This document shows, piece after piece, positions 23,082 to 35,199 of a stretch of 64,000 bases of DNA (positions are counted from its first letter, which is position 1; every line of letters begins with the position of its first letter). Made by a program: the position numbers and the translations under genes. The notes under the pieces were generated by a model that saw nothing but the letters and a program-made list of their open reading frames with translations, did not search any database and was not told the DNA's origin. Origin of the DNA: Takakia lepidozioides (Eukaryota; Streptophyta; Takakiopsida; Takakiales; Takakiaceae); assembly GCA_030704615.1 (NCBI GenBank), contig CM060731.1:94406756-94470755 (forward strand), in the 5' to 3' direction.

Positions 23082-24215
23082 TTCAAGCTCAAACCGGGCA
23101 CAGTTTACTTGGAAGAAGAAATGAAGGATGTTCCTGGACTGGTTGATGCGACCATTATCGTGCTAGGTAACGACGGAGGTTGCGGAATCGAGTGGCACGT
23201 ACCCCCATCAGACACCATCTTGTACCGCGTTGTGGGAATGCCCATTCCCTTTCCGAATCAGTCGCTTCCCACACCATCCACAAAGGAGTCGGGAAACCGA
23301 CAGGCGGCCACTGCCAACAGAGAGGTATGCAACGATAATCATTCCCGACCTGGACCATCAAGACCCTCCATAGCTTCTCGTGTGGAGGTATCCGACATTT
23401 CTGACGAGGAAGATGAGTGCAATGAGGTCTCCATGTCCTCCACACGGTCGTTCAAATCCGACATGGACGTCTCTTTAGGTGCAACGCATGTACCCCCGAG
23501 TATAACTCCATCCCGCTCCATTGTGCAGCTCCTACGGCAACATCACCTCAATGGTTCTCGCTCCGAGCTGGCTGCTCTCGACTATGCCAAATTTCCTGTC
23601 AGGAAGGTAACGTATCTGCCTCCCGAAGTTGATGGTAATGTGATCTTCGAGTTTGCACCTGTTACTTCGTCAAACAAAGCCTCGGGGATGTTAAAAGACA
23701 TGGATCGAAAGCATGACGGACACCCCTGGTGTGTGACGAAGACCAGTAGCACGAAAATTGCTGATGGTGTTCGTATACGATACGTCCTCTGTGCGGGGAA
23801 GCTGAGGTGCCTCAATCCCGCCTGCTTCCACTTTCTCTCCAAATGAGGGCGGAGAAACAAGATGGATTGGACTGGCACAACCCATCATCCATTCATTGTC
23901 TCCAGCCAGGCTCCAGCAAGTACTTTCAAGTGCGCACATTGCAAAGAACCACCGACATGCATGTCCATGTGCAGAGCCAAGCAATATTATGTAATCCATT
24001 TGCTCCCGGACTTGACTAGAGCTTGCATACACGTTGGGGTCCACTGCCACCCCTTGGCGAGAGGCAACATGCGGGAGGCTGTGCAGGAAGCACACGACAT
24101 CATAAAAGAGGACGTGAAATTGAGCCCCGGAGCCAGACCAAAGCAGATTCAGCTCAAGGCAGCCCACAAGATTGCTCTTGGTAAAATCATGTCTGAAGAT
24201 GGTTCAGACCGAGTG
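23082..24215 (+). pseudogene. N-terminal part of the MULE-like transposase
   Basis: A single frame runs from 23,082, with the first ATG at 23,121. One stop at 23,844-23,846 separates FHFLSK from GRRNKMDWTG. The second half has a cysteine/histidine pattern: CAGKLRCLNPAC, then FKCAHCKEPPTCMSMC, then GVHCHP. This suggests a GCM/WRKY- or FLYWCH-like zinc domain, as seen at the front of many MULE transposases. It continues into ARGNMREAVQEAH, shared with 16.2 kb. A chromovirus LTR at 24,216 cuts it off after IMSEDGSDR. Confidence 0.65.
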
Positions 24216-24338
24216 TGTCGCGGCCCTTTGCCTTGAGGGCGGGGGGTCGGGACACAAGAGGGGCTGCCCCTATGGTGGGGGCAGTGGCAACAATAGGAAC
24301 AACCTCAATGCCAACTTTTGGGTGAGTGTACTAGGATT
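24216..24338 (+). mobile_element. 5' LTR fragment of the plus-strand chromovirus
   Basis: It begins TGTCGCGGCCC, the family LTR start, inside the transposase gene. It matches about the first 120 bases of the LTR at 28,776, then changes to the non-LTR-like fragment. Confidence 0.8.
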
Positions 24339-24339
24339 G

Positions 24340-24605
24340 TCGTGTCCGTGTACCAAGCATGTGCACCAGGCTAAGTCCTGGCGGGAGAGAGTAAAGCAGG
24401 TTCTCAAGGGACTGCATCTTTCCCCGCAAGCCTTCACCCTGCTGCATAGATCTTTCTTGGAGGCTCTGCTGTCCAAAGCCATGTCTGATGGCAGAAAATA
24501 GTCTGATGACAATGAAGTTTACGGGAAACTTCCTGAACTTGTTTCCAGTCTGTGACATGGAGGAGGACATGGATGACCTTGGGGGTCTACCCACTCTCCG
24601 CACTA
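24340..24605 (+). pseudogene. Non-LTR-type fragment between LTR and gag
   Basis: It is homologous to 3,290-3,510 and 35,270-35,430, with AKSWRERVKQVLKGL and a shared DDLGGLPTL segment. It replaces the leader and the start of gag, so it entered by insertion or template switching. Confidence 0.5.
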
Positions 24606-27600
24606 CATCCAGGCTTTCAATGTGCTTTTGCTCGAAGTCGCGGACATGGCAGAACCGGAAATGGTCTTCAACTTTGTGGCGGGATTGGCCCCATGGGCTA
24701 GGCGGAAGTTGGAGGAGAAGCCACCTAAGACTTTGAACGAGGCAATTGAGAGGGCTGGATGTTTCTCGGATGTCCCTAGGGGTGAAAGACAAGGCCGTAC
24801 GGAGCTGAACCACAAGAACACCCGGCGGGAAGGTGACTCCTTCCGACCGGAAAAGAAGTGGGATAGGCCATGCGGCGACAATGGCGCGTGGAAATCGAAG
24901 GGAGGGCCATCACAAGTCAAGGCGGCACCCGGTGCTTTGAAAGGAAAAGCGGGTGGAGCGGCCTATGAGGAGGCACACGAGCCCCAGTTTTTGCTCTACA
25001 TTAGAGAAGTGAAGGGAGAAGGCGATGGGGAGCCGAGCCCAGATTGGATCAAGGGGATTTTGGAGAAATACCAGGATGTGATGCCGGAGGATTTACCAAG
25101 CGGTTTGCCACCGCAAAGAGGAGTTGACCACAAGATTGAGGTGATACCGGGATCGGAACCGCCTGCCAAGGCGCCCTACCGGTTGAGCCATAGAGAGTTG
25201 GTCAAGCTGAAAACTCAGCTCAAAGATCTAATGTCAAAGGGGTACATCCGGCCGAGTAAGTCACCTTACGGAGCCCCGGTGCTATTTGCAGATAAAAAGG
25301 ATGGGACGCTGCAGATGTGTGTCGATTACAGGGCTCTGAATAAGGTGACTATCAAAAACCGGTACCCTTTGCCAAGGATCAACGACCTCTTCGATCGGTT
25401 GGCCGGAGCGAAGTATTTCAGCCGGATCGACTGGCGCTCCGGCTATCATCAAATTCGGGTGGCGGAAGGAGATGAGGAAAAGACCACGTGCAGGACAAGG
25501 TATGGTTCATATGAGTTCTTGGTGATGCCTTTTGGGCTCACCAATGCACCAGCGACATTTAGCACGCTGATGAACAGCCTTTTTCAGGAGCGGTTGGATG
25601 ACTTTGTGATCGTGTACATCGACGACATCTTGGTGTACTCGAAAACAAAGGAGGAGCACCTGGAGAAGGGTGTTCCAAAAATTGCGAGAAAGGAAGTTGT
25701 ATGCCAAAGCTTCAAAGTGCGAATTCGGGGTCACAAAAGTGGAGTTCCTGGGGCATGTGATTACACAGGATGGGATCAGAATGGATGACAGGAAGGTGAG
25801 GGCAATCTTGGACTGGGAGCCTCCGACTTCGGTCCCGGGAGTGCGATCCTTCCTAGGACTCGCCTCCTATTACCGAAAGTATGTGAGAAATTTCGCCAAG
25901 ATCGCGGGGCTGCTGTCAGACCTTCTGTGTAAATCCAAAGTCTGGGCATGGAACACCTTTTGTGGCCAAGCTTTTGCTGAATTGAAGCAGCGGATGGCGG
26001 AAGCTCCAGTCTTGAAAATCCCGGAGTTCGATCATCCGTTCGAGATACATACAGATGCGTCAAACTTCGCGATTGGGGGTGTACTGATGCAAGATGGACG
26101 TCCAGTGGCTTACGAAAGTAAGAAACTGAATGAAGTGGAGCGACGGTGGCCGACGCACGAGAAAGAGATGAAGGCAGTGGTGCACTGTCTTGAGCTTTGG
26201 CGCCACTATGTTGGTTCCAACCCAGTGAAGGTGTTCACGGACAATGTCACGGTGAAGTATTTTGCCACACAGCCCAAGTTGTCCCCAAAACAACTTAGGC
26301 GGCAAGATACTTTGGCGGTGTTCGACGTGGATATCCAGTACAAACCGGGACGAGACAATGTGGTGGCCGATGCTTTAAGTAGAAAGCAGCAGCTACAAGG
26401 GCGAGACGGCGCTCCAAAGGAAGATCCGGAAGGCTTGCCGGAAGGATGAGCTGGCGAAGTCCGTGATGCAGGACTTGAGGATTGGGGTTAAATCGCAGTT
26501 CCACTTGCAAAATGGACTGCTCCGGTATAAGCAAAAGTGTCTCTACGTGCCGAAGGGAGGGATCAGAGATAGCCTCTTGAGAGAATGCCATGATAGCCCG
26601 CTTGCGGGCCACGGCGGAGCCAAGCGCACTGCGGCACTCTTGAAGAAAGAGTATTTCTGGCCCAAACTGCAGGAGGAGGCAGAGGAGTATGTCAAGACAT
26701 GTACCACATGCCAACAAAACCGGAGCGAGTACAAAAAGCAAGCGGGGCTGTTACAACCCTTGCCGATTCCAGAGGGGACTTGGGAAAGCGTCTCGATGGA
26801 TTTCATGACTGCTATGCCACTGTCAAAAGGATTCGATGCAATCATGGTGGTGGTGGATAGGTTCAGTAAAATGGGCCATTTCATCCCTACCAAGGAGACG
26901 GCAACGGCGCAGGAAACGGGGCGACTTTACTTCTCCCACGTCTTAAAGCATCATGGAGTCCCGAAGGATATTGTCTCGGACCGCGATCCAAAGTTTACGA
27001 GTAAATTTTGGAGGGCACTTTGGAAGAAGATGGGGACGAGGCTGAAGTTGAGCACCGCCTTCCGACCTACGACCGACGGCCAAACAGAAAGAGTGAATTC
27101 TGTAGTGAAGCAGATCTTGCGGAATTACGTGTCAGCAGACCAAACAGACTGGATGGAACACTTAGACGCGGCAGAGTTCTGTTATAATAACACAGGACAC
27201 TCCGCAACGGGAGTTTCCCCTTTCGTATTGGTCTATGGAAAAGCACCTCTGGTGCCGACAAGTTGGGCCGCCCAGGACGTTGAGGAACCGGCAGTAGCGG
27301 CGGTACTGGAAGAATGCGAGCGTTTGTTGAAGCTCGCAAAGTACAACATTGCCAAAGCTAGGAAACGGTATGAAAGGCAGGCGAATCGGAAGCGGAGGAA
27401 GAAGTGAAGTTTGAGGTAGGCACGGAGGTCTGGTTGAACATCAAGAATTTCCAACTACCTCCGGAAGTGAGTCCAAAGTTCGTACCTCCGTATGTGGGAC
27501 CTTTTCGCATCCGGAAGGTTATGAATGAGGATGTGTATGAATTGGAGCTGCCGGCAAACAGCAAGGTGCATCCAGTATTCCACGTCTCCCTTTTGAAGCC

Positions 27601-27870
27601 TTACTTCAAAGATGAAGCGCGACCGAATCGGCATCAAGTGTTGCGTCCGCCACCTGTGCTGTTGGATCATGAAAATGAACCTGAGTACGAGGTGGAGGCA
27701 GTACTAGTACTCTAGAGGAGGTTCAAGAACCGAGAAACGGAGTATCTCGTCAAATGGAAGGGCTATCATCATGTGGAGGCATCTTGGGTGCGTGCCTCAG
27801 AAATGGGAAACGCATCCGAGGCGGTTTAGTTAGTTTTCGAAGGGCGACCTCAAAAGCGGAAGAAGCGCTG
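24606..27870 (+). pseudogene. Ty3/gypsy chromovirus gag-pol with internal deletion
   Basis: The order is Gag C-terminal part, reverse transcriptase ([22 protein letters not shown] near 25,615), RNase H, integrase and chromodomain. Integrase has an HHCC region (CTTCQQN), catalytic Asp in DFMTAM and DRDPKF, and Glu in TERVNS; the chromodomain reads YLVKWKGYHHVEASWV near 27,750. Near 24,960 Gag is fused directly to the region before reverse transcriptase, so the zinc knuckle and protease are missing. About ten bases are lost near 25,667 and shift the frame. Further shifts are near 26,449 and 27,407. Confidence 0.92.
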
Positions 27871-28775
27871 ATGGGGACATCAACCTTGGAGCGTGGGGGA
27901 GGAATGCATGCTTAGCCCGGCTTAGCTAGCTCAGGAATCGATTGCAAAAACTTGTATTGTACAAAAATTTGTTATAAAGGAAATGGGTTCCAAATGTTGT
28001 GCGTCCTATTTTGTTTGGAATGGTGATGCATGGTGTGGTTGGCTAGTGTGTAGAAAGCATGCTAGCTTACAAAAGTGGGAGAGGTAAATTGGGTTAATCG
28101 TGTGTTTGCGCAGTGCCGAAATCGGGTGACTCCCATCCAAGGGGCAAGGAAACATGCGCCTTCTTTGGGAGTTCACGTGCTAGTGCGCACCTGGCGCGTG
28201 CGCGTACTATAACTGCGCTACCGAGGTGGTTGCCTTGTAGTGGAGGCTAACGCGGAAGCTACGTGCTTCCGTTCATGTACTATAATAGTGTAGCCTCGGG
28301 ACGAAGTCGTAGTGCGGCTTCGACGTGTTCCCGTACCTCAGGCCAGTATTCCAAGACGGACCCAATTGTAGTGATTGGGGCGCACGGTTGGTTCAAGGAT
28401 ATCTTCCTAGTCAAAGGGGTTCGAGGTGAACCCTTGCGCAAGGTGATGCCAAAGGCGGCATCATGAGCGATCGTAAGCAATGTGTTGCAGTAAGGCGATT
28501 CGATCCTCGGGGAGGATCGTTCCTTGGCCTTGAAGTAGGCCAAGAAGAGTGCACTGGGAGGAGCTGAGAGGCTCCACCCCTGGCCGGGACTTGGAGGAAG
28601 TCGGCCGAACTAGCTAGTGGAGAGTAGAGTAGAGTCAAGTGGGGTTTGGTTCTTTGCCATGGGACGCCATGGTACGGAAACAAACTCCTGGATGTGGGAC
28701 ACCACAACTTGGATGTTCGTTTCTATAAAATGGACAAGTCGATGAGGACATCGACTCCCTGTTGGTAGGGGTGTG
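27871..28775 (+). other. 3' untranslated region of the chromovirus, no gene
   Basis: It follows the chromodomain stop and ends at the LTR start. The segment from about 28,100 to 28,775 recurs inverted at 45,373-46,049, and 27,950-28,110 recurs inverted at 29,500-29,670. No coding frame is convincing. Confidence 0.6.
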
Positions 28776-29498
28776 TGTCGCGGCCCTTTGCCTGAGGGCA
28801 GGGGGTCGGGACACATGAGAGGCTGCCCCTGTGGTGGGGGCAGTGGCAGCGATAGGTACAGGGGGCTGAAGCACCCTTGAGTGCCCAAGGCACTCAAGGA
28901 GGCGGAGGTGCTCACTAGGTGGAGCCCCGCACACCAGGATGCAGTGGGGGGGCTTCACAAAGGGGTGGTGGTAGCTTAGCGGGACTTAGTGGGGTGGCAT
29001 AGGACTCACCTTGGGGCGGAGACCTCGTGGTGGGAGTCGTGGGGAGTCTTGGGACTCATCACGGTCCATAGGGACCGTGGTGGGTGGGCCAAGACTCACC
29101 GCGACTCATCACCGGGAGTCGAGGGTTTTCGTGGTGGTTCGCCATAAAATGGCATGGTTGTTTGTGAAACCCCCGCGGACAGCTACAGAAGTATATATAG
29201 GGAGTAGTAACCCGAGAACGGTGCAAGCCCGTTGGTGACCAAAAACTAGTGAGTAAGCGAGCGAGCCGGAAAGCGACCAAAGAGTGGGGAGCTGTTCCGG
29301 ACTGCCAACTACCAAAGGGAATTCCCGCTGGGCCCAAATCGGTGGAGGGTTCTTTGGGAGATCAAAGGGGGACCAATATGCCCCGGTGAGCAGCCGAAGC
29401 TCCAAGTTGGCCCAGCGGCCAGGTTGGGAGTTAGGCGCGCGCATCAAAGCGAGTAACTATGACTTCAAGGGGAGCTTACCGAAGTGAGGTGCGCGACA
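28776..29498 (+). mobile_element. Complete chromovirus LTR (3' LTR)
   Basis: This 723-base LTR runs from TGTCGCGGCCC to GTGCGCGACA, with short inverted termini. It includes an inner palindrome with TTGAGTGCC and GGCACTCAA. It is followed by CGATT, which also precedes the LTR start at 46,050. Confidence 0.85.
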
Positions 29499-30004
29499 CG
29501 ATTAATCCCACTTTTGTAAGCTAGCTTCTACACACTAGCCAACCATACCGCGCATCACCGTTCCAAACAAAATAGGACACACAACATTTGGAAACCATTT
29601 CATTTATAACAAAATTTGTACAACACAAGTTTTTGCAATCGGATTCCTAAGCTAGCTAAGCCGGGCTAAGCATGCATTTCCTCCCCCATGATCCAAGGTT
29701 GATGTCCCCATCAATGCTTCTTCCGTTTTTGAGGTTGCCCTTCGACAGCTGCAACCGCCTCGGATGCGTTTCCCATTTCTGAGGCACGCACCCAAGTTGC
29801 CTCCACTTGATGAGAGCCCTTCCATTTCACGAGATACTCCATTTCTCGATTCTTGAACCTCCTTGACCTAAGCACTGCCTCCACCTCGTACTCAGGTTCA
29901 TTTTCATGATCCAACAGCACAGGTGGTGGACGCAACACTTGATGCCGATTCGGATGCGCTTCATCTTTGAAGTAAGGCTTCAAAAGGGAGACGTGGAATA
30001 CCGG
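29499..30004 (-). pseudogene. 3' end of a minus-strand chromovirus with chromodomain
   Basis: The minus-strand frame 29,711-29,983 reads VLLDHENEPEYEVEAVL then YLVKWKGSHQVEATWV, a chromodomain that in related elements guides integration to marked chromatin. It ends at 29,996-30,004 with GAATACCGG, where a Mutator-like terminus begins. The upstream pol part is not adjacent. Confidence 0.85.
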
Positions 30005-30110
30005 GGGGCTGTTATTTCATGAGCGGCATGAGCATGAGCGGGAAAAAAAAAAGCATGAGCGGACCATTGTGTGTCCACGGAAATAGGGTTAGGAGGCACG
30101 GAAATAGGGT
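30005..30110. mobile_element. Terminus of a Mutator-like element (copy C)
   Basis: It starts GGGGCTGTTATTTCATGAGC, followed by repeated CATGAGCGG words, directly after GAATACCGG. The end at 4,196 (read inwards) has TTATTTCATGAGC as well, and the one at 35.72 kb has CTGCTATTTCATGAGC. Confidence 0.6.
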
Positions 30111-30179
30111 AATATGAAGTTGGAATTTGGCACCAGTTACTCGTCATAGCAATGAATGCAACATTTTATTGCGAATTTT

Positions 30180-31400
30180 GTGGCAAACCACATCTATACA
30201 AGTGTGTCCTAACTGTCACAGCCGGAATGGGCACTACTCTCCTACACCCTCCGAGGAACTTGCCCCACCTTCCTCCTCATCCCCCTCATCCCCCCCATCC
30301 TCTGAGTTATGAGATGCATCAGTTCCACTATGCCTCTCAAAAATACCGTCGTCTCCTTCCTTGGGGGACTGTCCACCTCACCTCCTGGGAATCTTCTGCC
30401 TCTTCTCCCCCCTTTCCTCAGCAGAATCCAAGACAAATCTACGAGCCTGACGGGCTCTAATAGCTGCTACCCTCCTCCCTCATCTTCATTTTCTGAGGTT
30501 TGCCTCGTCTAAAATTGTTACTCGACTAGGGTCGGAAGACCTCCTAATGGACACCGAAGCAAGCCGGGCAGCATAAGTAGGAAGGATGTAGTCCCTTTCT
30601 GGACTCGGCATGAAATCCCCCCTGGCAAAAAAAAAGGCGCGTTCCTCCTGCCCATAAACTGCGGTGTAGACGTCCCTCCTGCAGTACTTGGCATCCTACA
30701 GTAAGAACAAATCCACTTCAAGAATGTCAATACCAGCAGAAGCACAAAGGGTCTTTCAATGAAATAAGAGAGCAAAGGTAGGTGCCTCACGAAATCAGGA
30801 GGCAACTTACAATGCGACCACTCACTCATAAACCGGGGGCTCCTCGCGCGTCGATCCCAACTTGTACCCCCCTGCTCTTTGTCGGATTCTTCCTCATCCT
30901 CCGAGGATGCCTCTTCCTCTTTCGGCGAACGTTCAGCCGCTGCAAGTTCGGAGTTGTGGAGGTCAGTATTTGGCTCGAAGGCGAAGACATGCCTGTCGGA
31001 CAACGTCCCTGCCCACATTGAAGCACCTGATGGACAAAGCGGGCAGTTAGTAGCATGCGGCATGCAATTGCAATCGGGCTAGGGGACAAACTGTGCACGT
31101 GAAGGCTTACCCGTGCCGCATGTGAGGTCAAGAATCCGCCCCTTGGAATCTGAGCACGTCTCCATGAGGGTTTGGATGAAAGCAGGGCTCCGGGTCCGGC
31201 TGTACCGCCACGGTTTGCATGTCTTTGTGTCCTTCGGCATACTGGAGTGGGGCACATAGTTGTAGAGGACATCGTAGGTAACAGGGTCCACATCGGCATC
31301 AACAAGACGACCGTCGTTGCGGAATTTGAACGTAGACCCTCTCTTCACAAAACAATATGCCTTAAACAACGTCAAGTGTTGTAAAGAAATCAGACGAGGG
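30180..31400 (-). pseudogene. Methyltransferase exons of copy C
   Basis: Three regions match the last exons of gene A. The first, near 31,110-31,370, has AYCFVKRGSTFKFRNDG and ILDLTCGTG (motif I). The second, at about 30,820-31,026, has ASMWAGTLSDRHVFAFEP and an acidic tail. The third, at about 30,200-30,690, has FFFARGDFMPSPERDY and VRWTVPQG. It is more diverged than A and B, and the frames do not join without shifts. Only the C-terminal half is present. Confidence 0.7.
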
Positions 31401-31539
31401 AGCAATGGTCAGTTGGCTAGCATGGTGGCATTATCGTTTCCTCCAGTTCGGCGACTATATGCGGGAGGTGAGTTGGACGAATTCACGTCCCGTTCAATAT
31501 TATGCTAGTCATTATTTGTAACTTGCTTGTAACCTCAAC

Positions 31540-32560
31540 ATGTGCATATGCAGGAAATGTGTCTGGACTCCGACACCGACATGCCGACAACAAACATGGC
31601 CGAATTAGTACATTCTTCCTGGCGTGCCTCCTCTGCGGCGCATTTGGTGGACATCCTCACTGCCACAACGGAGGACATTGTGAGGTCAATTATGCAGCAA
31701 TGCAGGTACAACGAGTTCTTGAAAGGGAAACAGTGGGGCTTGGGGCCGGACAGGCAGGAAATGCTGATGCGGATTGCCTCCAAATCGAAGAATCCTCGCA
31801 AGTGGGCGGCAGCCCTGCGAGAGGGCCTTCGGGACACGCCATTGCTTCGAAGAGGCCAACACTTGGAAGGAGATATTCACACCCGTCCAGTGAGACGAAG
31901 ACTTGACGAGGCACCTGGCGGAGAAGATGATTCATGGCAAGCTGACAAGAATATTCGCACGCTTCCTCGTGGTCCCGTGATGTTGCCCGAGGAGGTCTCG
32001 TCAAGCACCGCAAGTCCTGCACGTTCAAGATCGCCATTCTCCTTTGAGCACAGGGCACGTGCCCGAGGAACATAACGAGTCATCTGTAGTAACGCAGTAC
32101 AACATACCCATTGTGGAGACAAGAATGTCGGAGTCACAGTGGAGAATTGCAAGGACATTGCCGACATTCAAGGGAAGTGTTGCGCCATCCAGGTGGATAC
32201 GGAGAGCACGCGATATGAGTGAGATGCACCCACACGGTGTTGTACCTGCACCTTGTTTGCGGCAGATTTTTGACTCCCACATTCCCCACGCCACAACGCA
32301 ACGTTTTGGTTCTGTAGGCACGACATAATGACATGTGTATTGGCAAGCCCAAGTACGGGATTTAGGGAATGCCAGAGCCTCCGGGCGTCTGGATTGTTGC
32401 ACCGGGTTGCAACCTCTCTTAGAATGAGGCGGATGCTATTTCTGCAGCAGGATTTCGAATGGTGCAACGCACAGACGTCCCGGCCCACTCGTTTCCAGTT
32501 CCTTCCGACCCAGCCATTGCAGACTGCTCGGTCCAGTAGAGACGGATTGGACAATTATGC
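31540..32560 (+). pseudogene. Middle part of the MULE-like transposase, copy C
   Basis: The frame 31,542-32,075 has TTEDIVRSIMQQCRY, KGKQWGLGPDRQEML and NIRTLPRGPVMLPEE, parallel to 14.4-15.2 kb. A second part to about 32,330 matches WRIARTKPSF. It runs rightward, away from the leftward methyltransferase exons, as in element B. Confidence 0.65.
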
Positions 32561-32639
32561 ACATCCCACATTTTCTTTGTTGCCCCCTCTCTCCCTCTGT
32601 TTCCCTCCTCGGAATTGGCCGGTTGCATCAGTGTTCTTT

Positions 32640-33260
32640 CATGATTTTCCATCTATACTAGATGGACTCTAAAAGGTGTTTTCACCCGACTTGTAAGGTT
32701 TCTATCCATACCAGAAGAACCCTGGGTGACACTAAAATACCTCTAAAAAGGACCTATAATTTTTCATTCCTCTTTTATTGACTTTCATCTATATCAGATG
32801 AGTCACCAGTGAATGAGGAATTACCTCCTAGGGGTTTGTGACACTGGCATCCTATCTATCATTTTCCATCCATGCCGGATGAAAAATACCAGGATTTGAA
32901 TTCGTTTTATTCCTCCTTTATGCCTTTTTTTCCGTACTGGATGAGGCTTTCTCTTAAGGGATGATGAATTACCTGTTAGGATGAGAAACCGCTGCCCTGG
33001 ATGATGTTATACTACTTTTCATCCTGCTGATGGACCTCATCCAAATAAATGAACCTATTTATTTTTCATCTGACGGATGAAAAAAAACAGCTTATGATGG
33101 CCATGGAGAATTTTTTAATACCCTTAATTATTGCTAATTAAGGAGTGAAACCCTAATTCTACCCTATAATCACTGTCTAACCTAGCTAACGATGACATCC
33201 ATCGGGTTTTTGAGATAAAGGGTATTGATTATTCATCCTTCGGATGAAAAATCGGGCTCT
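32640..33260. repeat. Cluster of short inverted repeats of GATGAAAA type
   Basis: At least seven short foldbacks of the form CATC-spacer-GATG recur, for example near 32,650, 32,790, 32,870, 33,025, 33,070 and 33,235 (TCATCCTTCGGATGAAAAA). They are roughly 60-150 bases apart in AT-rich DNA. Confidence 0.6.
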
Positions 33261-35190
33261 GCCCTAGGGTGTCTCTCCTGCTGTTTGCTGCACTCCGCGT
33301 GCTGCTGAGCTCGCGAGTTATGGCGTCTGAGCTCTGCTGCTACCCTGTCTGCTGCTTCATGCCGGCGAGCTCTTGGGGATGCGCAATGGCGGCCGTCTTG
33401 TCTCTTCTCACAGGCGGGAGAAACCCGCTGTGATGGCATCGTCCCTTTCCCTCCTCTGCTTTTATGTTTCGCAGCGGCGCTTGGGTGGGGAAGTATATCG
33501 CTCTCTCTCCCTTCTTAAACCTAGCATTTGTATGCCTCGTTCTTAGCTGTGCTGGAGGTGGCGTGTTGGTGGCGATGGCACAGTGTTACCTTCCCCAATC
33601 GCTCAAGGTGCTTTTGGTGATTAGGGTTCCTTTTACTTCATATCTTTCTCTCTTATTTTTGGGGTTCTTAGTTGACATCGATAACAAGTGTAGGGGTCTG
33701 TGATTCACCTGGGGTTCCACAATCCTCACTAACCCATTGGTTTTGTGGGGCTTGTGATGGACCAGGTGAGGATCCCTACCTACTTTGAATTCTCTTGAGG
33801 GCGAGATAAGGATGTGTGCAAAAGGAACATATTGCTACTGCCTGCAACCCGATTTCGTCCCGCTTGCTCCCGGTTTGACATGATGTGCTGCTTTTGACTT
33901 ATCTTTTGCTGTTGCTAATGGAGCACTTTGGCCTGGCAGCCTTGTCTCATACAGCACTGCATGTGAATCCTACCTTGTCTTGAATCTTTGACAGCTTTGC
34001 CTGTGGATTTTTAGACTAGGTTTCCTTTTTTTGGCCTTAAAAGATGATTGATGGTGTAAGGGACAAGTCATAAGTGGCTGTTTGGCTCTAAGGATGAGGA
34101 GACCTGAGTTTGTTTTTAAAAAAAGACATCATGATAAGGCAAGTGACAGGCCGTTTTCAGACTGGATTTGTTGTGGAATGGAGCATAGTGAGTTCTATTT
34201 GCAAAACATGGCATTAGCCTCCTGTGAAACAGTGACGGTAAGCTCTAAAGGACTCTGGCAATGATTATTTACTTTATTTGCCATATGAACAGCCACCTGC
34301 ATTGTATGATTTATCTTGGCCAAGTGGGCTTGGTCTTGGGCACTCAAAGTGTATGTGTGTCCAGATTCTGGATGCTGTGACAGGGCAGAGGGCCTTTCTT
34401 CCATGCAAAATGCCTTACATGATGTATATCTTGGGGCAAGTGTACATGGTAGAATGAAGTCACAGTCAGTCTCTTCATGCCCAAAGTGATCATGGTTGCA
34501 TGTTTGAAGTCTGATTTAATGCAGGCTGGGCCAGCAAGAGTCCTATGTGCACAGGTCCTGAATATATACAATGACAGACTGTTCTTACATACCCAGAAGG
34601 CCTTGCACGATGCATGCTTTAGGGTGCTTACATTTGGCACCAAATGTGAAGCGGCAATATGGCTTACCATGCCCAAGAAGTGTACTTGGTGGCAGGCCAG
34701 AAGTGTAATTAATTGCAGGCTGGTCCTTCCTGCTGCCGGTGTGAACACTCACTGAATGTGTTGTAGGGCAGACTATTCTTACTACCTTGTAATGCTTGTC
34801 TTGATCACCTCAAGATATTGTGTATACATATCTTGGATCTGTAATGTGGCAAGAAGTTCTTATATGCCATGATATCTTGCATGGTGCATATCTTATGGAT
34901 AACTATGGATGATATAATCTGAGGCTGCAATCGACTTATATTGTGCAAGAGGGTCACTTGGGTACTGACAAGAATCTGATTATGAACATACCCCGCCCTC
35001 CACACTGTTATCATGACTGAATGGGTGGCGTCACTGGTGTGTTATGACAAGACTGGAAATGTTAGATGGTGCCCTGTCATGGACTGTTTATGTCTTTAAA
35101 TTGACAAATGACCCTAGTTGGTCTTGTCCATGTCTTGACATGACATGAATATCTTCCCTCTCCCTCTCTCTTTTAATTTTTCTGCAGCGG
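33260..35190. other. No gene recognised
   Basis: Short frames exist, but none has a motif or exon structure I can support. Words around GATGTATATCTTGG, GATGCATGCTTTAGG and GGTGCATATCTTATGG recur between 34.4 and 34.9 kb, suggesting a decayed repeat. Confidence 0.5.
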
Positions 35191-35199
35191 GGTCAACTC

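Noticed and set aside
27906-28775. LTR starting at TGCATGCTTAGCC after a purine tract
   Set aside because: The purine tract looked like a polypurine primer, but the LTR fixed by the primer-binding site at 8,198 and by the solo LTR starts TGTCGCGG, so this is 3' noncoding DNA.
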